Source of the DNA: Alphaproteobacteria bacterium | GTDB taxonomy: Bacteria; Myxococcota_A; UBA796; GCA-2862545 | Assembly: GCA_020632915.1 (NCBI GenBank) | Contig: JACKEP010000013.1 | Location: 1 to 64,000 of the forward strand | Direction: 5' to 3' | Length of the DNA: 64,000 nucleotides | Shown here: piece by piece, positions 39,401-47,234 of the stretch | Layout of the letters: the number at the start of each line of letters is the position of its first letter | Position numbering within the stretch: position 1 is the first letter of the stretch | The notes under the pieces: model-generated | Database searches by the model: none | Seen by the model: the letters and a program-made list of their open reading frames with translations, nothing else | Told to the model about the DNA's origin: nothing | Translations under genes and position numbers: made by a program

Positions 39401-40670
39401 CGCGCTGGAGCGGCGCTTCCAGCCCATCCAGATCGACGAGCCCTCGCCCGAGGCGTGCATCCAGCTGCTCGGTGCCGTCGCCGGCGCCTACGAGAAGCAC
39501 CACGGCGTCGTCGTGGAGGCCAGCGCGCTCGAGGCGTGCGTGCACATGGCCGTGCGCTTCCTGCCCGATCGGCGCCTGCCGGACAAGGCCCTCGACATGC
39601 TCGACGAGGCCTGCGCCGAGGCGAGCCTGGCCGAGGAGCGCGTCGTCGACGGCGAGATCGTCGCCCGCGTGATCTCCGAGCGCACCGGCGTGCCGGTGCA
39701 GAAGCTCACCGAGGCCGAGCGCGAGCGCATGGACGCGATGGAGGGCTTCCTCGAGGAGCGCGTCCACGGTCAGGACGAGGCCGTCACCCGGCTCGCCGAG
39801 GCCGTCCGCCTCGCCAAGGCCGGCCTGCGCGCCGGCACGCGTCCCCGCGCCGTGTTCCTGTTCCGCGGCCCCTCGGGCGTCGGCAAGACCGAGCTCGCCA
39901 AGGCGCTGGCCGACTTCCTGTTCCCCGAGGGCGACGCGCTCATCCGCCTCGACATGTCCGAGTACGCCGACCGGTTCACCACGACGCGCCTGCTGGGCGC
40001 GCCCCCGGGCTACTCGGGTCACGGCGAGGAGGGCCAGCTCACCGGGCCGCTGCGCCGCAAGCCCTACAGCGTGGTGCTGCTCGACGAGTTCGAGAAGGCG
40101 CACCCGGACGTGCAGGCCATGTTCCTCACGCTGCTCGACGAGGGCATGGTCACCGACGCCGACGGCCGGTCGATCAACGCGCGTGAGGCGTTCTTCATCC
40201 TCACGACCAACGCCGGTGCCGAGATCCGGGGCAAGGGCCGCCTGGGCTTCTCCTCGTCGCCCGCCGACGCCCACGAGATCGCGCTCGACGCCATCCGCCC
40301 CTACTTCCGGCCCGAGCTGCTCGACCGCATCGACGAGGTCATCCACTTCCGCGAGCTCGACGACGAGGCCTTGCGCGCCATCGCGTCCACGCGGGTGGGC
40401 GAGCTCGTCGACCGGGCCCGCGTCCACGGCGTCACCGTGCGCTGGCGCAAGGACCTGCTCGACCACGTCATCGACAGCCGCCGCTCCGGCGACCGCGGCG
40501 CCCGCCAGATCCTGCGCGCCGTCGACCTGCTCATCGGCGAGCCGCTCGGTCGCGTTCTCCTCCGCCACGTCGACGACGTCGCCCGCACGGTCCGCCTGTC
40601 GGTCCGCGACGGCAAGGTGCAGGTCGACGAGATCCAGCCCGAGCCCCAGCCCGCCCAGCCCCGCGCCTAG
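36441..40670 (+). CDS. TPR-Clp fusion: tetratricopeptide repeats joined to a double AAA+ ATPase
   Basis: 1409 residues. Residues about 10-815 are tetratricopeptide repeats with the usual A/G/Y/A pattern (clearest near AIDAFKKALEIDPTCDEA and AIAAYRTCLEIEPNHYQA). From about 820 follows a Clp-type unit: NBD1 with Walker A GEPGVGKT (866-873) and Walker B VLFIDEIH, and NBD2 with Walker A GPSGVGKT (near 1143) and Walker B VVLLDEFEKAH. The ClpB N-terminal domain and the coiled-coil M domain between the ATPase rings seem absent. The TPR part probably selects partners or substrates. The ATG at 36441 lacks a strong ribosome binding site. It is not part of an operon: feoB is convergent downstream. Confidence 0.88.
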   Translation: MNDPRHARPHVEDAIRLLDEGQIRGALAALDQAFAAEGTDVTPWDYVPGPSQGAPWSRAVEALQAAVAEHDETGVRLALAHAYARAGCPADGAVAYTGVRTHRAAAVEGAIGLGRARLALGEDAEALAAFDDALKVLPESLDALAGRATALDRLGRAKEAVTAWRTLASLAPEHPGARRRIRGGAPVGRLPLPASGPHARALCWAMALFRDGRYDEAEEVLSARAELREVPVEIHIALGRVRHAAGHLATAREALELALPRRAAARTRLALAHALRLIGHPAARKTYDEVRDDGNADPFVLAGYADGVTRLGDPEAALAAADLALDLDAYAPFARVVRARALAALSSRPEGTKELAEAARDAWRKVLEVRPGDPEAVRGVDGVAGGEPGRTERGVARIHFDLGRSMVQRGRYREAVHAFRNATEIRSDWNEPWRALGQAYLALDDRPAAVEAFRGALDRDPADLESATHLGDLLRGQGALPAALGAYEQALNHDATFVGARLGRGEVRRMSGAFDDAIADYEAVLKGLPDDPTALIGLAAALNGLHRFAEARSAWTRAREQDPQSTFVAKGLAQCHAGLRGNAPLPFEDISREAQPPRSEGWAEHDETYDRYEAMDHVDRGRSYHKERNFAAAIDAFKKALEIDPTCDEAALRLGMAYEDDRQFRRAIAAYRTCLEIEPNHYQAATNIGEAYRKNEQYREAIGAYDQALAMKPDYLYALAGRAECMRMLGRYEDCLGWFDKALAVGTNHAFAIQGKAAALNALQRFDDAVVYWNHALEIEPQSQFALDGKAYCEAQLRRIDAERGEDDEPASTSESSTPTLDEQGRDLTALARAGKLPKVIGRDREIRQVMKTLVRRLKANPLLLGEPGVGKTAVVEGLAHRLVHGQAPERLKDLRIIELSMGTLIAGTKYRGTFEERLREIVKEATSVPGLVLFIDEIHTLVGAGRTEGGSLDAANILKPALARGEITVIGATTLAEYRQHFETDSALERRFQPIQIDEPSPEACIQLLGAVAGAYEKHHGVVVEASALEACVHMAVRFLPDRRLPDKALDMLDEACAEASLAEERVVDGEIVARVISERTGVPVQKLTEAERERMDAMEGFLEERVHGQDEAVTRLAEAVRLAKAGLRAGTRPRAVFLFRGPSGVGKTELAKALADFLFPEGDALIRLDMSEYADRFTTTRLLGAPPGYSGHGEEGQLTGPLRRKPYSVVLLDEFEKAHPDVQAMFLTLLDEGMVTDADGRSINAREAFFILTTNAGAEIRGKGRLGFSSSPADAHEIALDAIRPYFRPELLDRIDEVIHFRELDDEALRAIASTRVGELVDRARVHGVTVRWRKDLLDHVIDSRRSGDRGARQILRAVDLLIGEPLGRVLLRHVDDVARTVRLSVRDGKVQVDEIQPEPQPAQPRA

Positions 40671-40712
40671 CCACGCACGCGGGGCGGCAGGCCCGGTCCG
40701 CGTCGTGCGCGG

Positions 40713-42920
40713 TCAGCCGAGCCCGAGCAGACGTCCGCCCTGGTAGACGACGAAGGCGGCCAGCCAGGCCAGCGCGGACATGTAGCCGGCCACGAACAGC
40801 GGCCAGCGCCATCCGCCCGTCTCCTTGCGCAGCACGGCCAGCGTCGACAGGCACTGCATCGCCAGCGCGAAGAACACCATGATCGACACGCCGACCAGCG
40901 GGGTGAACAGCGGCGCGCCGTCCGGGCGTCGGTCGGCCACCATGCGCGCGCGCAGCCCGGCGTCGTCCTCGTCGGCGTCGGCGATGCCGTAGACCACCCC
41001 CATGGTGGACACGAACACCTCGCGGGCCGCGAACGCACCGACGAGCCCGATGCCGATCTTCCAGTCGTAGCCGAGCGGCGCGATGACGGGCTCGATGACG
41101 TGGCCGATCCGACCCGCGTAGGAGTTCTCGAGCGCGTAGCCGGCCGCCAGCGCGTCGACGTCGTCACCGCGGGCCTGCGCGGCCGCGAGCTCGTCGGGGG
41201 GAACGATCTGCTCCGGCGCGTAGCGGGGGAACGCCAGCAGCGCCCACAGCACGACCGTGGCGACGAGGATGACGCGGCCCGCCTCGCGGATGAAGTCCGA
41301 CACCCGGGCGACGACCGCCCGCAGCACGTTGCGCGGCATCGGCATGCGGTAGGGCGGCAGCTCCAGCACCGTGGCCTCGGCCGGCTCGTGGAACAGCGTG
41401 CGCCCGAGGACGACGGCCGCGGCGACGGTGACAGCCGTGCTGAACAGGTACATCCCCATCAGCACCGTGGGCCGGACGGGCAGTCCCCACCCGGGCAATG
41501 TGGCCGGGAACAGCGTGGCGATCATCAGCGTGTAGACCGGCAGCCGCGCCGAACACGACGTCAGCGGGATCACCAGCATCGTGAGCAGCCGGTCGCGCTG
41601 GCGCGGGATCGACCGCGTGGCGAGCACGGCGGGCACGGCGCACGCGTAGCCGGACAGGAGCGGCACGAACGCCTTGCCCGGCAGGCCCGCCGCCCGCAGG
41701 AGGCGGTCCATGAGCGCGGCAGCCCGCGCGAGGTAGCCACAGTCCTCGAGCAGCGCGAGCAGCAGGAACAGCACCGCGATCTGGGGCACGAAGACGAGCA
41801 CGGAGCCCACACCAGCGATCACGCCGTCGACCAGCAGATCGCGCAGCACCGACAGCCCCGCCGGCGCCGAGGACGCCGCGATCGCCGCGTCCATCCCCTG
41901 CCCCACGAGGTCGCCCAGGCCCTCGAAGGCGGACTCCACCAGCCCGATGAGCGGGTCCGTCCACCAGAACAGCGTGGTGAACACGAGCCACATCACCATC
42001 AGGAACGCGAGCACGCCCGTGAGCGGGTGGAGCAGCACGCGATCGAGGGCCTCGCTGCGCTGGCTCGGGCGGTCGAGGTCGACGCCGCCCGCCGCGGCGA
42101 CGGTGGGCGCGTGGGCGTCGATCCAGGCGTAGCGGGAGCCGATGATCTCGGCCTCGAGGTCGCGCCCGGCCGCCTCGGCGGCGGCGCGGATCGTCTCGAT
42201 GGCCGACTGGGGCAGCACCCGCCCGGCGGCCCGCGCACCCCGGTCGGACTGAAGCGCCCACAACGCCAGCGCACGCTCCCGACGCACGCGGTCCGGCGCG
42301 CGCGCCCAGTCGGGCAGCGCCTGGCGGATCGCGTCGACGTCGGCATCCAGGGCGAGCGTCAGCGGCACGTCGAGCGGGCTGACCGGCGGCGTGGGGGCGT
42401 GCAGCGCGCCGTCGAGCGCCCGGCGGAGGTCGTCGACCCCCTCGCCGGACCGCGACGACACGAGCACCACGGGCACGCCGAGCAGATCAGCCAGGGCCGC
42501 GGCGTCGGGGACGCGCCCGGCCTCCCGTGCCTCGTCGGCCAGGTTGACGGCGACGACCGCCGGCAGCTCGAGCGCCAGCACCTGCAGCGCCAGGTAGAGG
42601 CTGCGCGCCAGACGGGGCCCGTCGAGCACCAGCAGCACGAGGCCGGGCTCGGGCGCCGCCGCCAGGTCGAGCATGGCGCGGAGGGTGACCTCCTCGTCGG
42701 CGGCGTGGGCGACGAGGCTTGCCGTGCCGGGCAGATCGACGAACGTCACCGCCAGGTCGCCCATCGCGACGTGTGCCCGTTCCACGGACACGGTGGTGCC
42801 CGCGTAGTTGCCGGTCTCCGCGGCCGCCCCCGTGAGGCGGTTGAACAACGTGGACTTGCCGGCGTTGGGCGGGCCGACCAGCAGGACGGTGGCCTGCCGC
42901 GTGGCACCGACCGTGTTCAC
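40713..42920 (-). CDS. feoB: Ferrous iron transport protein B
   Basis: 735 residues. The N-terminal G domain has LLVGPPNAGKSTLFNRLTG (G1), VDLPGTASL (G3), and a nearby NLADEA (G4-like). The C-terminal membrane domain carries conserved FeoB segments such as GYACAVPAVLATRS and PLTSCSARLPVYTLM. FeoB imports Fe(II) through the inner membrane. The GTG start at 42920 overlaps the feoA stop by 4 bp. The length is close to the family norm. The FeoA gene upstream has a Fur-box-like dyad at its start, so both are probably iron-repressed. Confidence 0.93.
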   Translation of the reverse strand: MNTVGATRQATVLLVGPPNAGKSTLFNRLTGAAAETGNYAGTTVSVERAHVAMGDLAVTFVDLPGTASLVAHAADEEVTLRAMLDLAAAPEPGLVLLVLDGPRLARSLYLALQVLALELPAVVAVNLADEAREAGRVPDAAALADLLGVPVVLVSSRSGEGVDDLRRALDGALHAPTPPVSPLDVPLTLALDADVDAIRQALPDWARAPDRVRRERALALWALQSDRGARAAGRVLPQSAIETIRAAAEAAGRDLEAEIIGSRYAWIDAHAPTVAAAGGVDLDRPSQRSEALDRVLLHPLTGVLAFLMVMWLVFTTLFWWTDPLIGLVESAFEGLGDLVGQGMDAAIAASSAPAGLSVLRDLLVDGVIAGVGSVLVFVPQIAVLFLLLALLEDCGYLARAAALMDRLLRAAGLPGKAFVPLLSGYACAVPAVLATRSIPRQRDRLLTMLVIPLTSCSARLPVYTLMIATLFPATLPGWGLPVRPTVLMGMYLFSTAVTVAAAVVLGRTLFHEPAEATVLELPPYRMPMPRNVLRAVVARVSDFIREAGRVILVATVVLWALLAFPRYAPEQIVPPDELAAAQARGDDVDALAAGYALENSYAGRIGHVIEPVIAPLGYDWKIGIGLVGAFAAREVFVSTMGVVYGIADADEDDAGLRARMVADRRPDGAPLFTPLVGVSIMVFFALAMQCLSTLAVLRKETGGWRWPLFVAGYMSALAWLAAFVVYQGGRLLGLG

Positions 42921-43144
42921 GGGCGCTCCACCAGCACCAGCTGGGCATCGTGGCGGCGCAGCGCGACGACGGTGTCACGGACGCGGAAGCGCAGCGGGTC
43001 GACGCCGCGGCCGGCGCCCAGGCGCTCGACGGGCGTGCCCGGCACGAGCCCGAGCTCCATCAGCCGGCGGCGAAAGGCACGCTCCCCACCGACGTGGTGC
43101 ACCCGCGCCACGGTCCCTGTCTCGAGCTGGTCCAGCGCCATCAT
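42917..43144 (-). CDS. feoA: Ferrous iron transport protein A
   Basis: 75 residues with the SH3-like FeoA fold: ALDQLETGTVARVHHVGG at the N-terminus and RLMELGLVPGTPVERL near the middle, as in the family. FeoA is a small cytoplasmic partner of FeoB. Two ATGs (43144 and 43141) are both possible and neither has a ribosome binding site; the message may be leaderless. The start overlaps a 7-1-7 dyad by one base. The longer frame to 43183 lacks support. The 48 bp upstream to the next gene must contain the promoter. Confidence 0.88.
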   Translation of the reverse strand: MMALDQLETGTVARVHHVGGERAFRRRLMELGLVPGTPVERLGAGRGVDPLRFRVRDTVVALRRHDAQLVLVERP

Positions 43145-43158
43145 GAAAACCGTTTTCA
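43144..43158. promoter_or_regulatory. Fur-box-like dyad at the feoA start
   Basis: TGAAAAC-C-GTTTTCA has 7-bp arms around one central base, the 7-1-7 architecture of Fur boxes (TGATAAT-N-ATTATCA). It is strikingly A+T-rich for this genome and overlaps the first ATG of feoA. A repressor bound here would block feoAB expression when iron is plentiful. Which metalloregulator binds it is inference. Confidence 0.6.
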
Positions 43159-43192
43159 GTCGCGGGTGACGTATCCGATCCACACCAGGGCG

Positions 43193-44200
43193 TCACCGCG
43201 TGCAACGCGCGAGCCAGTCCTCCACGTCGATCTTGCCGCTTCCATCCGGAGGATCGACGACGTAGCGGGGTGCGGCGATGCCGCTCACCCGGGCGCGCAG
43301 GGCCCGATGAAGGGCCACGCCGCGGTGGGGGTCGACCCGGAACGCGGCGTTGCCGGTGACCGCGTCGGTCTGGTGCAGGTAGTACGGGCGCACGCGGCGC
43401 TCGACCAGGGCCTCGGACAGCGCCACGAGCACGTCGACGTCGTCGTTGACCCCCGCCAGGAGCACCGACTGGTTGAGCACGGGCAGTCCGGCGTCGACGA
43501 GCCGCGCCAACGCGGCGTCGACGTCGGGCGACAGCTCGCGGGGGTGGTTGACGTGCACCACCACCCACACCGGTCCGCGCGCGGCGAGGCCGGCGACCAG
43601 CGCGTCGGTGACCCGGCGCGGGTAGGTCACCGGGGCGCGCGAGTGGAGCCGCACGACCTTGATGCCACCGTCGCGCAGGGTGTCGATCGTGTCGAACAGG
43701 TGGGCGTCGCGCACAGCCAGCGGGTCGCCGCCCGACAGGATGGCCTCGCGGGCGCCGCAGCCCGTGGCGTAGGCCATCGCGCGGCGCCACGCCTCGGGAT
43801 CGGGGTCTTCGTGCTCTCCGGGCGCGAGCGTGCGGCGGAAGCAGTAGCGGCAGTACACGTGGCAGCGCTTCGTGAGCAACAGCAGCACGCGGTCGGGGTG
43901 CTTGTGCACCACCCACGGCACCGGACTGCGGACGCGATCGCCGACGGGGTCGTCGAGATCCCCGGCGTGGGCGACGAGCTCCGACGCCGCGGGCAACACC
44001 TGACGCGCGAGTGGATCGTCGGCGTCGGCGGCGTCGACGCGGGCCCACCAGGACCGGGTGACCCGCACCGGGAACAGGCGGTCGGCCGCGGCCCACACCC
44101 CGGCGAGCGCTGGGCGTTCGCGCAGCACCTCGGGCCGTCCCACCACCCCGCCCGGGCGTGCGCCGGTCGCCTCTGGCTCCGCGTCGGGGGTGTGATACAA
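43193..44200 (-). CDS. epmB: EF-P (R)-beta-lysine forming aminomutase (EpmB)
   Basis: 335 residues from a TTG at 44200. The start is uncertain; an ATG at 44236 would overlap efp. The radical SAM motif is C113-x3-C117-x2-C120 (RCHVYCRYCFRR). Other family segments are ILSGGDPL, VVRLHSRAPVTYPRR and LPVLNQSVLLAGVND. EpmB converts L-lysine to (R)-beta-lysine, which EpmA then attaches to EF-P. The efp gene starts divergently just to the right and epmA follows it, which supports this role over catabolic lysine 2,3-aminomutase. Confidence 0.88.
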   Translation of the reverse strand: MYHTPDAEPEATGARPGGVVGRPEVLRERPALAGVWAAADRLFPVRVTRSWWARVDAADADDPLARQVLPAASELVAHAGDLDDPVGDRVRSPVPWVVHKHPDRVLLLLTKRCHVYCRYCFRRTLAPGEHEDPDPEAWRRAMAYATGCGAREAILSGGDPLAVRDAHLFDTIDTLRDGGIKVVRLHSRAPVTYPRRVTDALVAGLAARGPVWVVVHVNHPRELSPDVDAALARLVDAGLPVLNQSVLLAGVNDDVDVLVALSEALVERRVRPYYLHQTDAVTGNAAFRVDPHRGVALHRALRARVSGIAAPRYVVDPPDGSGKIDVEDWLARCTR

Positions 44201-44234
44201 CCGGCCCCGATTCAACCCCCGACCTGGGCGACCC

Positions 44235-44798
44235 ATGTACAACACCTCCGACATCCGCAACGGCCTGAAGATCGAGCTCGACGGTGCCCCCTACACGGTC
44301 ACCTACTTCCAGTTCGTCAAGCCGGGCAAGGGAACGGCCTTCACCCGCACCAAGCTCAAGAACCTGCTCTCCGGTGCCGTGATCGAGCGCACGTTCCGCA
44401 CCGGTGAGAAGCTGGAGCCGGCGCAGATCTCCGAAGCCACGATGCAGTACCTCTACAACGACGGCGAGGCCTTCAACTTCATGAACTCGGAGACCTTCGA
44501 GCAGGTCGCGATCCCCGAGTCCGTCATCGGGTCCGACGCGCAGTTCCTGCTCGAGCAGATGGAGGTCCGGGTGCTGTTCTACAAGAACAACCCGGTCAAC
44601 ATCGAGCTCCCCAACTTCGTCGAGCTCGAGGTCACCTACACGGAGCCCGCGGTGAAGGGCAACACCTCCCAGGGCGCCACGAAGACCGCGAAGATGAACA
44701 CCGGCGCCGAGGTCCAGGTGCCCCTGTTCATCGAGCAAGGCGAGCTGCTCAAGGTCGACACGCGCACGGGCGAGTACGTCGAGCGCGTGAAGAAGTAG
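44235..44798 (+). CDS. efp: Elongation factor P
   Basis: 187 residues in the usual three domains. The modification loop FVKPGKGTAF places the target lysine at K32, matching K34 of E. coli. Its lysine identity agrees with the presence of epmA (3 bp downstream) and epmB (divergent). EF-P enters the ribosomal E site and rescues stalling at polyproline. The family-typical C-terminal TGAEVQVPLFIEQGELLKVDTRTGEYVERV is present. The promoter should lie between efp and epmB in about 35-70 bp. A possible weak -10 (TGTGATACAA region) is not convincing. Confidence 0.95.
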   Translation: MYNTSDIRNGLKIELDGAPYTVTYFQFVKPGKGTAFTRTKLKNLLSGAVIERTFRTGEKLEPAQISEATMQYLYNDGEAFNFMNSETFEQVAIPESVIGSDAQFLLEQMEVRVLFYKNNPVNIELPNFVELEVTYTEPAVKGNTSQGATKTAKMNTGAEVQVPLFIEQGELLKVDTRTGEYVERVKK

Positions 44799-44801
44799 GT
44801 C

Positions 44802-45719
44802 GTGTCGCACGCTGGCCCCGGCGCCGCCGCGCGTCCGCTCGATCGGGACGCGCTGCGGGCGCGGGCCACGGTGCTGCACGCGCTGCGGTCGTGGCTGCAC
44901 GATCACGGCTACCTCGAGGTCCCCACGCCGGTGCTGGTCCCCAGCCCGGCGATGGAGGCCACGCTGTCGGCCGTGCCCGCGGCTGAGGGCTGGCTGCGCA
45001 CGTCCCCGGAGATGGCGCTCAAGCGCGTCGTGGCCAGCGGTCTGCCGCGCGTCTACGAGCTGGGGCCGTGCCTCCGCGTCGACGAGGACGGCCCCTGGCA
45101 CGGGCGGGAGTTCACCCTGCTCGAGTGGTACCGCGTGGGCGCGCACCTGCACGATCTGATGGACGAGGTCGAGGGCCTCGTCGCGGCGGCCGCAGCGGCG
45201 CTGGGCGTGCCCGCACCCGGTCCGTGGCGCCGTGTGTCGGTGCGCGCGCTCGTGGCCGAGCACACGGGCCTCGATCTGGCGACCACCGACGCGGCCACGC
45301 TGTCGTCGCGCGACCCCGACGACTGGGACGTGGCCTTCTTCCGCCGGTGGATCGAGGAGGTCGAGCCCCACCTGCTGGGTCCGGTGTTCGTCGAGGACTG
45401 GCCGGCGTCGCAGGCGGCGCTGGCGCGGGTGCGACAGGACGCCGCGTGGCCCACCGCGCACAGGTTCGAGGCATTCCTCGGCGGGGTCGAGCTCGCCAAC
45501 GCCTTCGGGGAGCTCACCAACGCGGCCGAGCAGCGCCGCCGCTTCGAGGCGTCGGCTGCGGCGCGGCGCGCCGCCGGGCAGGCCCCCCACCCGGTCGACG
45601 AGCCCTTCGTGGATGCGGTGGGCCGCCTGCCGCCCACCGCCGGCATCGCGCTCGGGGTCGACCGCCTCGTGGCGGTGCTGTGCGGCTGGTCCGCCATCCA
45701 CCGGGGTCGGGTGGGCTGA
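44802..45719 (+). CDS. epmA: EF-P--(R)-beta-lysine ligase (EpmA/GenX)
   Basis: 305 residues. It is a class II lysyl-tRNA synthetase catalytic core without the anticodon-binding domain. The motifs WLRTSPEMALKR, FTLLEWYRVG and ALGVDRLVAVL are typical. It attaches (R)-beta-lysine to the target lysine of EF-P. The GTG start comes 3 bp after the efp stop, so the two are translated as a unit. With epmB next door, the complete modification pathway, short of the hydroxylase EpmC, is present. Confidence 0.9.
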   Translation: MSHAGPGAAARPLDRDALRARATVLHALRSWLHDHGYLEVPTPVLVPSPAMEATLSAVPAAEGWLRTSPEMALKRVVASGLPRVYELGPCLRVDEDGPWHGREFTLLEWYRVGAHLHDLMDEVEGLVAAAAAALGVPAPGPWRRVSVRALVAEHTGLDLATTDAATLSSRDPDDWDVAFFRRWIEEVEPHLLGPVFVEDWPASQAALARVRQDAAWPTAHRFEAFLGGVELANAFGELTNAAEQRRRFEASAAARRAAGQAPHPVDEPFVDAVGRLPPTAGIALGVDRLVAVLCGWSAIHRGRVG

Positions 45720-45736
45720 CGGCGCGGCGCCGTGGC

Positions 45737-47095
45737 CTACAGCGGGAGCACCTCGGGCTCGCGCGGGAGCTCCACGGGCCAGGGGCCACCCAGGCAGCCG
45801 GTGCACGCGGCACCCGCCGGGAGCCCGGCCGCACGCAGCACACCGTCGAGCCGCGCGCGCGACAGCCAGGCCACCGACGCCAGCCCGTGGCGCCGGGCGA
45901 CGGCCTCGTCCACGCCGTCGGCAGCCCCCGCCGCCGAGGACGCGTCGAGCGCGGGTCCGTCGATGCCGTAGGGGCAGGCGCGGCTGCGTCGCGGACCGAC
46001 CACGCGCAGGTGGACCTCGGCAGCCCCCGCGTCGAACAACGCGGACACGGCCTGGCCGACCGAGGCGCCGGCGTGGCCTGCCACCAGGGCCACCGCGCGC
46101 CCCGCGACGAGCTCGGGGACCGCGGCGCCGCCGACCTCGAGCGCACGCTCGACCGTGAGCCCGGCGACCGCGGCGAACCCGCGGGCCCCCGGGGCAGCAT
46201 CGGCGTCGAGCCCCACCACCACGGGGGGCGTGGACGTGCCCGCGCGCACGGGGGCTTCCCGTGCGAGCTCCTCGCCGAGCTGGCCGCGCACCTGCCACAC
46301 GCCCACCCCGTCGACGGACGACGTGGGCGCCGCGAGCTGGACGAGCTCCTGGACGCAGGGCGCGGGGTGGCGCGCCGGGAACGGCCGCACCGACACGGCG
46401 CCCCGCGCGTCGACGATGAGCATCTCGCCCGGCGCGAGCGCCCGGACGATCGCGGCCCCGGCACGGACGAGCGCGGCCTCCTCGCTCGCGACCACAGTGG
46501 CGCCGTCGAGGCGGCCCAACACCAGGGGCCGGATGCCGTGGGGATCGCGCACCGCGACCAGCACACCGGGCGCTGCCGCGACGACCGCACCCGCCGGGGG
46601 CGCCTTCCACAGGGCATCCACCAGCCGGTTGACCAGCGTGCGCTGGCGGGATCGCGCGAGCAGGTGGAGCAAGAGCTCCTCGGGCCCGTCGCCCAGCAGG
46701 GCCACCCCGTGATCGATCACGTCGTGGCGCACGCGCACGGGGTCGACCAGGGCGCCAGCGAGGCCGAGCACGACGGGCGTGTCGTCGATGAGCGCGCACG
46801 GCGGCAGGCGCTCGGCGTCGGCCAGGCCGATGACGGCGTCGTCGCCGAGCGGGCGGGCGTGGCGTTGGCCAACCGCGACGTCGCCCACGAGCACGTCGAG
46901 CGCCGGCTCGTCGTCGAGAAAGGCCACCCCCGGCTCCCGACGGCTGCGCGCGCGGGCGCCCGGCGCGAGCGCGACCACGCCCGCAGCGACCCCACCGCGG
47001 TGGGCCAGGCCGCGCAGGCCCCGCGCGACGAGACGCGCGGCACGCGGATGGCCGTGCACGGCGACCAGGGTGGCGCTGTCGACGAGCTCGGGCAC
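45737..47095 (-). CDS. Degenerate PurF paralogue (glutamine amidotransferase/PRPP-transferase fold)
   Basis: 452 residues from a GTG at 47095 with GGGGAG 7 bases upstream. It resembles amidophosphoribosyltransferase along its length: GLRGLAHRGGVAAG near the N-terminus, VRDPHGIRPLVLGRL, APCVQELVQLAAPTS, GQLGEELAREAPV, ACPYGIDGPALDAS and a C-terminal CTGCLGGPWPVELP. The N-terminal Cys nucleophile that follows Met in PurF is absent, and the PRPP loop (VDDSIVRGTT in PurF) is replaced by LVAGHAGASVGQ. It probably cannot make phosphoribosylamine. A regulatory or structural role is inference; a genuine purF should exist elsewhere. Confidence 0.7.
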   Translation of the reverse strand: MPELVDSATLVAVHGHPRAARLVARGLRGLAHRGGVAAGVVALAPGARARSRREPGVAFLDDEPALDVLVGDVAVGQRHARPLGDDAVIGLADAERLPPCALIDDTPVVLGLAGALVDPVRVRHDVIDHGVALLGDGPEELLLHLLARSRQRTLVNRLVDALWKAPPAGAVVAAAPGVLVAVRDPHGIRPLVLGRLDGATVVASEEAALVRAGAAIVRALAPGEMLIVDARGAVSVRPFPARHPAPCVQELVQLAAPTSSVDGVGVWQVRGQLGEELAREAPVRAGTSTPPVVVGLDADAAPGARGFAAVAGLTVERALEVGGAAVPELVAGRAVALVAGHAGASVGQAVSALFDAGAAEVHLRVVGPRRSRACPYGIDGPALDASSAAGAADGVDEAVARRHGLASVAWLSRARLDGVLRAAGLPAGAACTGCLGGPWPVELPREPEVLPL

Positions 47096-47234
47096 GGAAG
47101 ATCTCCCCAGGCGTCTCCGCACCTATCCACACCTGGGGACGGTGACCCCACGCAAGCGGACGATTCCTGACCGCTTCTCCCGCGCTCCGGGGCACGACCC
47201 GCTGTGCTACATCACGGCGTCCCAGGAGGTCGGC

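Noticed and set aside
36279..40568. 1429-residue open frame antisense to the TPR-Clp gene
   Set aside because: It is a by-product of high G+C third positions on the coding strand; the opposite frame has recognised motifs throughout.
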